This document shows, one piece after another, positions 21,991 to 32,732 of a DNA stretch of 64,000 nucleotides. This stretch comes from Mytilinidion resinicola (lineage: Eukaryota; Ascomycota; Dothideomycetes; Mytilinidiales; Mytilinidiaceae), in the NCBI RefSeq assembly GCF_010093595.1, contig NW_022985440.1, positions 2,062,549 to 2,126,548 on the forward strand. The letters are read 5' to 3'. The number at the start of each line of letters is the position of its first letter. The first letter of the stretch is position 1. A program made the position numbers and the translations under genes. The notes beneath the pieces are model-generated. The model did not search any database. It was not told the origin of the DNA and was given only the letters and a program-made list of their open reading frames with translations.

Positions 21991-22445
21991 ACGTAGTCGG
22001 CAAGCTAGTGGGCCATGCAAGCTAGTGGGCCATGCAAGCTAGTGGGCCACCCAATTTTTGGTGCGATTTAGACCTTTTAGCACCCCAGCAATCTCAACAA
22101 CCACGAGATATAAAGTATAGCTTTAAGATTGCATATACTATCTAGCTCATTTTAATAGCTAAAAGAATGTTTGGAGCAGTATGGCAGCGTAATCCTATTA
22201 TATTGTAGGTATTACTTGATTTTGGGGGCCAAAACTAGGCAACATTTTACTGCGGCTAAACAGGGCTATCAAGAGATCTAAAAAATTAACAGATGATATT
22301 AAAATAACCACGGATATCATTATCCTAAGTCATAACCTGGAATATTCTGTGATTGTTGAGATTGCTGGGGTGCTAAAAGGTCTAAATCGCACCAATAATT
22401 GGGTGGCCCACTAGCTTGCATGGCCCACTAGCTTGCCGACTACGT
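21991..22445. mobile_element. MITE 3 (TA-flanked, repeated subterminal motif)
   Basis: Inverted ends begin ACGTAGTCGGCAAGCTAGTG, about 95 bases. The subterminal unit AAGCTAGTGGGCCATGC occurs three times on the left and twice on the right, as transposase-binding repeats often do. It shares the single TA at 21989-21990 with MITE 2 and has TA at 22446-22447. It carries no coding sequence. Confidence 0.85.
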
Positions 22446-22447
22446 TA

Positions 22448-22871
22448 GTTAATACACATCTTAGTCAGATTTCGTTAATTGGTGTCCGTGTCAACTCCCG
22501 AGCCACAGCGACATAGAGTCACGTGAACAGTGGGGGCAGGCATCGAGTCGCAATATATAGTCCTGCCAAGGGCGGATGGGTTAAAGGAGGGACTTCGAGG
22601 TGTTCAGAACGTCCTTCTCCCCGGCCGAGCTCCACGGTTGGTGCCTAAACGAGCGAGACCAGGGTATTGTGGAGATCTCGGCCTCGTGCAGGTGGCGGGG
22701 CAGCTGAGTGGCGCATGAAAAGACCACGGCTAGATTCTTTGTTTGCGGTGAGAAGGACTTGCATCTCCGACTTCCTACACCACACCTAACGTCTCCCGCG
22801 ATCCGGCCCGCTTTCTCGATCGATTTCGCCAGCTTTACTTTATCCGAGTAGTTTGAGAGCGTGCCGCAGCC
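22448..22871. other. TMA7 upstream region
   Basis: Spacer between MITE 3 and TMA7. No further gene is seen. Confidence 0.5.
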
Positions 22872-23423
22872 ATGCCTTCCGGTCAAGGAGGTGTGTTACC
22901 AGTCCGCAAAGATTTTGGTGAAGGAATGCCCCGCTAACTGCCGCCTGATCAACAGCTGGTACGAACCCGATTCACAACAAGAAGCCCAAGAAGAAGCCGG
23001 CCGCTGAGGAGGATGAGGACGACAAGGCCTTCAAGGCGAAGCAGCAGGCTGGTGCGTATTGCGCTCTCTTCGTTGCGCGTGCGAGGGGCAGGCTGCGGAC
23101 GTTGAAGCAGTGGGATGATCGTATAGTTCGCTCTCCAACCTCGACTCTCGACCCAGGCTACGTTTAAGAAGGCTCGCAGTAGACGCTCTGCGCACGGGGA
23201 ATGCGTTGCGTATCTTCTCGTGGCGTCTGCGAAGTTTCCGTGCCGTCCGTGTCGAATTACTCCGTACCCTGCCACAGATGCACACTATAGTCATACTTCG
23301 AAGCTAACACAAACGTTCGCTATAGATGCCAAAGCCCGCCAGGAACTCGCCAGCGGCCTGAAGGGAAAGAAGGGCCCTCTGAACACGGGTACCCAGGGCA
23401 TCAAGAAGTCGGGAAAGAAGTGA
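22872..23423 (+). CDS. TMA7: TMA7 translation machinery-associated protein
   Basis: Small basic ribosome-associated protein, 70 residues. Exons are 22872-22890, 22956-23051 and 23326-23423; the introns are GT-AG and phase is kept. The product starts MPSGQG, has the lysine-rich KKPKKKPAAEEDEDDKAF segment, and ends GIKKSGKK, the signature end of the TMA7 family. Length is close to the yeast protein (64). The second intron (274 bases) is long for the window. The family is linked to cytoplasmic translation; the precise molecular role is not settled. Neighbours are the MITE cluster upstream and the HVA22-type gene downstream on the same strand, with no functional link visible. Confidence 0.93.
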
Positions 23424-24065
23424 GCTCGTTTCTACTACCTCCCTCCCAGTGCTCAGTCACCACCTCCTCCACCGCTATTCTCTTTGGCCGGATTCTCTCT
23501 CCGCTCGACACTCTCACAAACGGACAATGCTAAGACAAGTGCTGTGAAGGGGCGGTCCTGCGTAAGGCACCAGACCAACCGAATCATGGAGCTGTGAATA
23601 CGGAGTTTGAGCATGCGGATGGAGCTGAAGCGTTTTTGCGTATGATTACGATACAACAGAGGGGCGGAACCCATGATACCGTGGGGAGAGCAATTAGATA
23701 TCTGGAATGAATCATGGGTACCAAGTTCGCTGTACTTCGCTTGTCACACGCGTGACCGGTCGAGGCTTTGCCAATGGCACACAAACCACGACATCAATCC
23801 AAAATCGAATGTGACCATTTCATAGTCGTAGTAGGGTTTGATGACGGTGCTCACATCCTAGCATTCAGCCTCGTTGCGTACTGCGGGGACAAAGAAAGTC
23901 CGGGCGTACTAGCGGGCCGATAAGCATAAGCTCTCGACGGCATCGTGACCTCTACGTACCGCATAGCTGCCTACCTCGACTCTCCTCGTCCACCGGCCCT
24001 CGTTCTCGCACTCTTTCCTATCCCTACAGCTTCTAAAATCAACCCACGAGGCACAGGTAGCAGCC
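23424..24065. other. intergenic spacer
   Basis: No gene is supported between TMA7 and the HVA22-like gene. The last 100 bases are pyrimidine-rich, as expected of a fungal leader. Confidence 0.5.
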
Positions 24066-25289
24066 ATGTTTGACTTCATCGCCGACGGTCTCAAGTACGT
24101 CCTCGACACCCCTCATACCCCGCCATTGTGCATATTTGCACCTACATACAGCTCTCCCGACTCAGCTCCACCTCAACCCTCCTCACATTGACCCCCCCTC
24201 TCCTCACGCACACCTCACTAACCCTCCCCCAGTACGACCATCACCATCCTCTTCCCCATCTTCGCCTCCTACAAAGCCCTGCACTCCTCGGACCCAGCCC
24301 TACTCGCCCCATGGCTCATGTACTTCGTCACGCTCACCCTCGCCCACCTGCTAGAGTCCACCTTCGCCTTCATCCTCGACTGGGTGCCCTTCTACGCCTG
24401 GTTCCGCCTCTTCGCGCACCTCTACCTCGTCCTCCCGGGCTCGCAGGGCGCCAGCTTCCTCTACCAAACCCACATCGACCCCTTCCTGCGCGACCACGAG
24501 CGCGCCATCGACGACTTCATCTCCTCGGCGCACGCGCGCTCCAAATCCGCCGGCCTCACGTACCTCAAGCTCGCGATCGAGTGGGCCAAAGTCAACGTGC
24601 TGGGCCTGCCGCCGCAGGCGCCCGAGCCGGAGCCCCGGCGCGGCGTCAGCTACGCGCAGAGCCTGATGGGGCGGTTCAACATGCCGAGTGCGCGCGCGGA
24701 CACGGATTTCTACGGCCTGATCACCCAGACGCTCAGCGGAGCGACGGCCGGGTTTGGCGGCGCGACGCGCGAGGCGCAGGCGGAGGAGCTGAGTGCGAGT
24801 GGGACGCTGGTGCCGCCGGGCTTGGATGAGGAGGAGCGCGCGAGTTATCTGGCGACGCAGAGGAATCGGCTGATGGTGCTGCTGCAGGCGTTTGATCGCG
24901 AGCAGGGGTCGTTGGCGGAGGAGCGGGACGCGAGGGAGGGGGGGTATCGCGGGCTGGCGAAGAGTCGCAGCGAGGTGGAGTTTGATCGGATTGAGAGGGA
25001 TGAGGTGGAGAGGGAGGGGCCCGGGGGTAGGCCGGAGGCGGGGTATAGGAGGGTTAGTGGACAGCCTGGGGGCTGGATGCCGTGGAATTGGGCGGGGAAG
25101 AAGCCGGTCGAGCCTGAGGACTTGGCGTATGGAGATGTGCATGCCAAGAGGCCTTCGAGCCGGGATGGGGGCAGGTCGTCGGGGTATGATGGTGCGAGGT
25201 CTACTGGATACGATGGGGGTAGGCCGTCGTCTGGGTATGATGGTGGGAGGTCATCGTCAGGATATGATCTCCCGTATCCTAGGGATTAA
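24066..25289 (+). CDS. HVA22/TB2/DP1 (REEP/Yop1-like) membrane-shaping protein
   Basis: Predicted ER tubule-shaping protein of 361 residues. Exon 1 is 24066-24094 and exon 2 is 24233-25289. The conserved TB2/DP1/HVA22 region is about residues 8-110: FPIFASYKAL, then a WLMYFVTLTLAHLLEST hydrophobic hairpin, WVPFYAWFR and a second hairpin ending in the FLYQTHIDPFL amphipathic stretch. Yeast Yop1 is only 180 residues; the extra 250 here form a hydrophilic tail. That tail has charged segments and, at the end, four to five copies of a GYDGGR-S/T-S unit (25180-25265). The tail resembles the long REEP1-4 type or a separate fungal subgroup rather than Yop1 itself. Codon use is very GC-rich, which produces long false frames on the other strand. 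Confidence 0.88.
25180..25265 (+). repeat. in-frame tandem repeats at the HVA22-like C-terminus
   Basis: GGNTAYGATGGNGSNAGG-type units of 24-30 bases encode repeated S-G-Y-D-G-G-R. They vary in length between units, so the tail is likely length-variable between strains. Confidence 0.75.
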
Positions 25290-25624
25290 ATCGACGGAAA
25301 ACTACGGACTTGGAATTTAGGCTTGGTGTTTTTGGGACTGGATGGATGGATGAAATGGGTAATATAGATAACTAGTCGCCTCGCCGGCACGGTGGGTATG
25401 AAACGGACGGGCGTTTGCGAGACATTTCGATTTAGACAGAGTGTAACGGGTATGCTCAAAAGAGCTATGATACAAATCTACAACCTTTTTACACAGCTGA
25501 AGTGGACTGGTATCCACAATCCACATCCAATCTAAAGATCCCGAATGCCATGTAATCGCAGACTCCAAACAGCCGGCCTGTCCAATGCCACCCTAATCAC
25601 TAGCAAGTATATCTGGAAACGCCC
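25290..25624. other. convergent 3' spacer
   Basis: Lies between the 3' ends of the HVA22-like gene and MGM101. No gene is seen. Confidence 0.55.
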
Positions 25625-26671
25625 CTACATCTTCGTCTCCTTGAACGGATACTTCACCACATCATCCTTCCGAATTACCAGCTTCCGCTTCTTCTTCGTC
25701 GTCTGATGCTCCACCCAAACCTCCTTCGTGTAATGCGCCAAGAACTTGCGGATAAACCGCGGATCCCACAGCTCGCTCGCAATCCCCACGTCCTTGCAAC
25801 ACCGCATCAACGCATTGGATTTGCAGCCCTCAGTCGCGGTCGGGATGCCTTCGGGGTCGAAATACTGCTGTTCACCGCGGGCAATCGAAACCAACCTTAT
25901 ACCAAATCATCAGCATTCACTCCCCCAAACACCAAATCAATTGAAAGAGCGGAATTCAACTCACCGCCCCTGCACAACAAGCGCATACTCCCGCGTCACC
26001 AGCTTCCCCGTCACTATCGACTCCCCCCTCGGCGCGAGCCCCCACCCGCCCGGCCCAAACGCGCGGTTCAGTATCCGCCGGTACTTGATCTCGGGCAGGT
26101 ACAGTATCCCGTCCGGCTTCACCTCGACGTCCTCTTCGCTGACCGGCGCGAGCAGCACGTCGACAGCGCCCTGCTCGAAGCGCGCGTCGCCAAGCCCCGA
26201 ATACGACGTCGTCCAGTCCGTGTTCGCCTTGGGCTCGGTTAGATCCCCGTCGGTCGGCGGCTTTGGGGCGTCGGACAACCCGGCGCTGAGGTCGGTCAGG
26301 GAGGGCTGGTTCTTGGAGGCGCTGGCGAGGGCGGAGGTGCGCGCGGTCGGAGGCGGGGGCTCGGCGGCGACGGGGGAGAAGCGCTGTGTTGTTGGTGGGG
26401 GGGTGGCGGCTGGTCTGGCGGTTGTGGTTGAGGAGGCGGGCCTGGGAGCGAGTCTGTTGGGGATGGCGGAGGAGGTGGAGGCGGTGGTGGGTTTTGCGGT
26501 GGTGGGAGAGGAGGCGGCGGTTCGGGTGGTGGGTGTGTAGGCGGCGCGGAAGGGGGTGCTGCTGAATGGACGCGTGCGCGGTGGGGGATTGGAGCGTGTA
26601 GTGAGGTTCCTGGGGAGTTGGGAGTATGAGCGGAGGCTGGAGGTGGCCCGGCGGCCGGGTATGCAATTCAT
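25625..26671 (-). CDS. MGM101: mitochondrial genome maintenance protein MGM101
   Basis: Mitochondrial nucleoid protein of the Rad52-like annealing group, needed for mtDNA recombination and repair. It has 325 residues in two exons (26671-25965 and 25895-25625) joined in phase across a GT-AG intron. The first 140 residues are rich in Ser, Thr, Pro, Ala and Arg with few acids, as in a long mitochondrial presequence plus linker. The conserved core starts near residue 150 ([10 protein letters not shown]). It includes [29 protein letters not shown], then after the splice [33 protein letters not shown] and the basic end [10 protein letters not shown]. The core is intact and very close to the yeast family consensus. 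Confidence 0.95.
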
Positions 26672-27760
26672 GGTTGTTGTGGAGGAACGCGGTGAGGGAT
26701 CTTTTTCTTGAGGTTGAGGAAGGGACGTGTAGTTCAGATGGAGCTAGACAGGGGTTCCTCGACATCGAGTTTAGTCCCCACCTAGGACAGACGTGTAATG
26801 CCGCTCACAAGGTTGACCTGTTCACGCCAACAACGCATGGCGAAGCTTGTGCTATTGGCAAGTTTGTACCTTGGCCAAAAACAGCATTTCCATATAATAG
26901 CAGTTCCATAAAATCCAAATTCGAACAAGCACCTGAATCCTATGCGAGAATTAGAGCTCTATTAAAGTAGGTAACTAAGCCGGAACAACGGAGGTATCTC
27001 TAGAGGGAAAACAAAATCGAATCTAAACTTATCTAAGGAGAAGATAGGCTGGGGATATCTACTACTTTACACTACCACTTCCAAAGTTTTGAAATAGTCT
27101 ATGCGTTGATGCCTGAGTTCTGAGGCTGCAATCCAGCTCCGTTGAACTCGTCTCTATTGTAGCCTTCGCGGTGCGTGAGTATATCATGTATTGTGCTAGT
27201 TAGCTACTCAAAAAAGGTTTGAAAACTGTGGCACTATAATTACTATATTCTAACGAGCCGCCGTGAGTGTTTGCGCCCGCATACCACTACTTAGGGTACG
27301 TCAATACAAATTCGGAAATCTGAACGAGATTCGCCTTGGGCTATGTGGAAGCTCATTGAAACACTTCAAGCAGTTGCAGACAGGTGCGCACACGGCTGCT
27401 CGAGACAGTACTTATTGCGTGTGCACCTGTTTGGAGCCTAGCGTGCTATATCGTTTAGCCATGCCCAGCTTAGTCAGCTACCCGCGGCTAAACTGTCCCA
27501 CTTTCTTGTCACCACCAAACTTCCACTTCACCTCACCTCGACTGTCGTCACTTCCACCCCACCACCTTCTCCTCGACAACCCTTTCCACCCCACATCCTC
27601 CACTTCCCGATCGATCAGCGCGCGCATGAGCAACCTGTGAGGACACCGACAAACACGGTACTTACTGGTTCGGCTTCTCTTTAGGAGCCTCCCGTCTTCG
27701 TTCGAGTCTTGCGCTAACGTCAAGTCCGCACTCGTTCCCAGGTACTCGCAGCCAGAAGCC
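26672..27760. other. spacer with one inverted satellite unit
   Basis: About 1.1 kb, AT-rich in its first half. No gene is seen. At about 27357-27400, CACTTCAAGCAGTTGCAGAC and the following GTGCGCACAC are the reverse complement of the roughly 70-base unit found at 30811-31205 on the other side of PRP4. The last 300 bases are pyrimidine-rich leader sequence. Confidence 0.55.
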
Positions 27761-30495
27761 ATGTATCGCCGCAATTCAGGCTCCGACGGCGAGATCGGCG
27801 AGCGATCTGTCGCTTCGAAGGCAAAAGTGTTCTCTCGACCTCAATCCAACGCCTATGTTGATTCATCCTTCAGACGCCCATCGATTTCCCAGTCACCTAG
27901 GCCCTTCAATGGAATCCCCGAGCGCTACCGGTCCAGGTCTAGGTCCAGATCTCCGTACAGACACCCGACGACGCCTCGTGAGGAACCCCGTGGAGAGAAG
28001 CGACCCCGCGACAACTACACCTACCGCGAAGACGACCGCGTAGACAATCGCCGCTTTAAGGTCCATTATGATGATGCCGGCCGCTATCCTCAGCCGAACG
28101 GCCGGAGCCAGATCTCATATGCTGATCTAGATTACGGAGGTTCTGGAAACATGCGTGGAGGCCGCGACAATTACCGCAAGAATAACTCTGGACGCCGTAG
28201 CCGATCGCCTGGCCGCCAGAATCGTGGAGGCAGAGGTGCAGGCAATCGGGACCGCTCGGATCGTCGTGGCAGAGGTGGCCAACATGACAAGTACAGCCAA
28301 GGCAACTTTGGAAAGAACGGCTATCGCGGTCGAGGAGGCTACGCCAATGCACAGAACGGAGGAGGATTCCACCGGAACTCGCGAGAGCCGTCTATGGGAC
28401 GAGAGGGCCACAACGGCTGGCAGAACAGCGGCAGCCGCCGAAACTCCAGAGATCTGTCGGTGAGCAACCAGGGTGATCCCCAACAGTATGCCCAGAACTT
28501 TCGATCGTCTGCTGAAAACCGCCCTCGCGACTCGCAACAGGAGACGGCCCAGTCCACTGCTAGAAAAGTTCACGCGAACGGCGTAGAAGTCAACCAGCCT
28601 ACTCATGATTCGAAGTCTGCCCCGCCAACCATACAGCCACCCGAGGACCAAGATATCGACTATGACAACCTTGTCCCTGTCGATGAAGACGCGGAAATCG
28701 CCAGGCGTCGCGCCAAGCGCGAGGCCATCAAAGCTAGAGCTGCCGCGAAGAATCCAGAGTTACCGCTTCTTCAGCAAGTTCTTATCGGTAGCGCTTCAAG
28801 CCCAAATTCTCCGGCAATCAGTACTCCTGTTGACGAATCAGACCGTTCTGGTAAGCATGTCCACTTCTACAATCATGAACGTACTAAACAATATCTGCCA
28901 GTTTCTCCTGCAACACCCGGTGCTGGAAACCTAGGCGAAGCGAACGCGACCGACTCTCCGGCAGTTGTTGTTGTGAACAAAGCAGATGACTCCACCCGAG
29001 AAGCCGAAGAGTATCGCCCACTCGGCGAAGACGACGGCCCTTCGGCAGCCAATTACGATCCAACAATGGACCAAGAAAAGGACAGACTCCGCGCAGAGCA
29101 GAAAGCACGAGAGGAAGATGCGGAAAAGCTAGGTCATCAGAAGGTGGACGATAGCCATGACGTCAACCCGACCAAGAACTCGGAGGACGACTTCGACATG
29201 TTCGCAGATACTGATGATGAGGACATGTTTGCCGCAGAGACCCCCGTCAAGCTGCGACGGTCTTCCTCGGATGCCGGCAAGCCTCTGGTGCTGGGAGAGA
29301 AGATGATGAGCAAGTGGGTTGACGCGGACAACTACTACGTTATCCGAAACGGAGAGTTAATGAACGGTCGCTACGTTGTCGAGCAAGAGCTTGGCAAAGG
29401 CATGTTCTCTGGGGTTATCCGAGCGAGGGACTTGCAGACAAACGGAATGGTCGCTATCAAGATCATCCGTAAGAACGACACCATGTAAGTATCTCGGCGG
29501 TCGGCATAAGTATTAGCTAATTTGTTTTACAGGAAGAACATTGGTCAAAAAGAAATCCAATTCTTGGAGAAAGTCAATGCCGCAGATCCATCGGACAGAA
29601 AGCACGTCGTACGATACTATGGCCAATTCGATCACAAGAAACATCTCTGTCTGATATTCGAGAACCTAGAGTAAATGGCTCCACTCCCGCTTCGCTTACA
29701 TTGCTAACTCCACACAGCATGAACGTTCGTGACGTTCTCAAGAAATACGGCGGAAGTGCTGGTCTGACGTGGGAAGCTGTGAAGGCTTTCGCGCGTCAGA
29801 TCTTCATCGGACTCGACTTCCTACACAAGCAAGATCTTATTCATGCCGACTTCAAGCCCGACAATCTCCTAGTCGACCAGACTCATAAGGTACTGAAGAT
29901 TTGTGATCTTGGCTCTGCTTGCGAGCCCCACGAGACACATGACCTCTCGGACTATCTCGTTAGTCGTTTCTACAGGGCGCCAGAAGTCATCCTACAAGGT
30001 TCCGTCACCTCCGCGATCGATATCTGGGCTGCTGGATGCACTATGTTCGAGCTCTGGACGGGAGACATCCTCTTCCGTGGCGATTCTAATAACCAGATGC
30101 TGCGCGCCATCATGGAGGTACGCGGCAAGTTCGCCCCCAAGCTTCTGAGGAAGGGCAAAATCTCTGGAAAGCACTTCAACGGCGATGGGTCCTTCGTGAG
30201 CGTTGTCAAAGACCCGAATAACCCTGGCAAGGTAGCGCCCCCCAATCCCTCCATTGCAGTCCATACATCTCACTTCAAACAGGTCGTCAGCAAGACGTTG
30301 GTCTTCAACAAACCGCATGAGACGCGGGCTCTTCGATATACCGTCAAGGCGGCCGCCGCCGGCTTGCAGAACCCACCTGACCCGAAGGAGATCGCCCTGT
30401 TCATCGACTTGCTTGAGCGTTGCCTGGATCTGAAGTGGGAGAAGCGGATCAGCGCTGCTGATGTTCTGAAGCATGCTTGGTTCTTAAAGAGGTAA
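27761..30495 (+). CDS. PRP4: PRP4 (PRPF4B-type) spliceosomal protein kinase
   Basis: Nuclear serine/threonine kinase of the dual-specificity-like PRP4 family, which activates the spliceosome by phosphorylating tri-snRNP proteins. It has 879 residues; exons are 27761-29484, 29533-29670 and 29718-30495. The N-terminal half is disordered and rich in Arg/Ser and Arg/Gly (RSRSRSRSPYR near residue 60; RGG runs 120-200), followed by acidic segments. The kinase domain starts near residue 550: glycine loop ELGKGMFSGV, VAIK with Lys567, HADFKPDN in place of HRDxKxxN as usual for PRP4, DLGSA in place of DFG, and SRFYRAPEVILQG. The second splice join (ENL-D-MNVRDVLKKYG) restores a highly conserved segment. 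The gene is intact. Confidence 0.96.
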
Positions 30496-30810
30496 GCGAT
30501 GAGCATTGTCTAGCGTTCCGCACAGCGAGTGATGACGGGGAGGGTGGAATATGGCATGGCATGGCTTTCGGTGATGGATTGCTGGGCTACTAACGGTGGA
30601 TTCGGCGTGTATGGCGGGTATGGCAGGTACTGCTGTTATGGATTCTCAGGGCGATGCTTGCGGTGTATGCTGCTAGCATGATTGTACCTGGGGGGTAATT
30701 GGGTCTGCCTGTGAGTTTGGAATTTTCGGCTGGATACGGAGCGTGCTTGGACGATCATACGGAACAGTACTTCCAATAGCCGGAATAAACTCACAAGCAT
30801 CATAAACATA
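30496..30810. other. PRP4 3' flank with start of a larger duplication
   Basis: 30695-30850 is related to 31525-31730 (shared blocks GGATACGGA, GCCGGAAT, and CACTTGTCTGCA with neighbouring bases). No gene is seen. Confidence 0.6.
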
Positions 30811-31205
30811 TGTGTGCACACTTGTCTGCAGCCGTGTGAGGTGCTTCGAGGGGGTTTAAAGAAATCTGGATTAAAGTCTAGGTGTGTACACTCCTTTGAC
30901 GCCGCTTTGGGGACTTCGACGGGGTTTACGAAATTCGGGGAATACGTGCATGTGCGTACATTCGTTTGACACTGCTTGAAGCACTTCAACTTACTATACT
31001 AAGTCTAGATGTGAGTCTATGTATGCACACTCGTTTGGCGCTGCTTGAAGTCCTCCGATGCATTATGTGGTGTGGGAAATCGGGGTAAGGCTGGAGTGTG
31101 TATACTCGTTTGGTGCCGCTTGAAGGACTTCGATGTGGTTTACGAAATCCCAATATACGGATATGTTTGTACACTTACCTACCACTGCTCGAAGTACCTC
31201 GGCGT
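30811..31205. repeat. about 70-base tandem array, six units
   Basis: Units start near 30811, 30881, 30951, 31021, 31096 and 31163, with spacing 67-75. Consensus features are GTGTGTACACTCGTTTG, then CGCCGCTTGAAG-ACTTCGATG, then GTTTACGAAAT. All units are diverged by substitutions and none keeps an open frame. A palindromic TGTACA/TGTGCACA core sits at the start of each unit. Confidence 0.82.
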
Positions 31206-31524
31206 ATCCAGAGCACATTTAAAAAGATCTTATATCTTTCGTATACTGCTAGCGTGATGAGAGCCAGAGAAGGATGTCTATACTTTTCACCTAGACTATG
31301 CCAGATTCTACCTTCAACCATAAGCTATCTCCTTGATCTCCCCCGCCAATTTCTTGACAGCGTTTCTTACCTCCTCACTCCAGGCCCCCCTCTTCAACCA
31401 CCCATGGGCCATGCGTTAACTGGTCAAAACGCCTCCAAACAACCAGATTCCCGGCCGCCTCTATCTTCCCCGCATACTCTACCCCCACATCTCTTAACAG
31501 ATCAAGCCCCGCAGTAGATATCAT

Positions 31525-32300
31525 GGGCGTGGGGGGTATCTGGGTTTGCTTATGGATTTGGGAATTCTCGAACTGGATAGGGAGCAGTACTTGATACTGG
31601 AAGTGAGAACCGAACAACAGTGCTTCCGCCGGATACGGAACAGCATCTCTAATGGCCGGAATGGATTCCATAAGTAAGGTCTGTGTAAGTACACTTGTCT
31701 GCAAGCCGTATGGAGTGCTTCAACAGGCTCGAGAAAAACTTGGAGACAAGCGTATTCTATGAGCGTACACCCGGGACCAGTCCGAGCGCCGCTTGAAGGA
31801 CTTTGGGAGACTTGGGTGTGCATCTTGCGTATTCACCCGACTGACACGGCTTGAAGTCCTCCAACACGCCCTAAGAATTTCCTCTATACTATACACCGCC
31901 CTGCGCTATGCCATACAACGATCTCCCACCCCTAAAATTGCTTCAACACATCTCAGGGAACCCGCACCTGGAGCAAATCAAACGCAAGCCGGAGAGCAAC
32001 GCAGTACCGGGATGCCATGAAGACATAATCGACGATGACGATCCGATCGATGATTCCGATGACGAAGTAGGCACTAATCCGACGCCGAGTGTAGGGGATT
32101 CTGGGTCACTGTATTTGCGTATAGTTGTCTAGCTACGGTTAGAAATGCCTTGATGTATTAAAAGAAGACTGGGAAGGACGGGTGCACTCTAGCTAACGCC
32201 GCTTGGAGAAGTTGGATATACGGCGAGGAGCTCGAGGAAGAGGGCTGTGTAAGCTCGTTCAACGCAGTTGAAAGAGCCTCGAGGGCTCGCGAGACGTGTG
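31525..32300. repeat. further decayed copies of the 70-base family
   Basis: 31525-31730 repeats the block at 30695-30850. More distant single units follow near 31765, 31815, 32180 and 32245, recognisable by CGCCGCTTGAAG or CGCCGCTTGGAGAA and a preceding GTRYAC or GTGCACTC. The stretch 31260-31520 between the two groups has no unit and no gene. Confidence 0.6.
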
Positions 32301-32732
32301 GACGAGAACATACTAATCTACCAACCTATGGCTTAGAGTAATTTGAGGTAGCTGAAGAGAAGTAGGTAGAAGGTGGATACCCGTCTACGTACGCTCTCTC
32401 GATACTACGTGTAGCGTATTGAAAGAGCTTTGGGGCGATAGATTACCAGTCCAACCTGTACATACCTATCTGCCACTGTCAGAGCGTACCGTGGTGAGTT
32501 CAGCGACTGATGAAAGGACAGATTCCAATAGTAGCGCACAGATCTAAGAAGAAGCTTTATACTCATATATGCAGCCTCAACGTTAGCTAGAAGCAAAGAA
32601 CCACCTCGCTCTATGAGTATTCCATCATATGCTCTTCTCGCTTTCTCGCTCTCCTTCTTACTGTCTACACGTACACCATCGTACACAACTCATTGCCCCC
32701 ATCTCTGCCGACATTACCAACCCTACTCCTTC
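32301..32732. other. spacer
   Basis: 3' flank of the siderophore transporter. No gene is seen. Confidence 0.5.

Noticed and set aside
24128..24829. 233-codon plus-strand frame overlapping the HVA22-like gene
   Set aside because: Shifted frame of the same gene; His/Pro/Arg-rich with no domain.
24351..25142. 263-codon open frame on the minus strand
   Set aside because: It lies antisense to the HVA22-like gene. It is open only because of high GC3 and has Arg/Leu/Pro-rich filler composition.
25956..26765. 269-codon minus-strand frame
   Set aside because: Alternative frame of MGM101 exon 1; the MGM101 frame carries the conserved core.
28127..28651. 174-codon minus-strand frame
   Set aside because: Antisense to the Arg/Gly-rich part of PRP4; no recognisable content.
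30811..31205. CRISPR-like regular array
   Set aside because: The whole unit is repeated rather than short repeats with unique spacers, and the host is a fungus.
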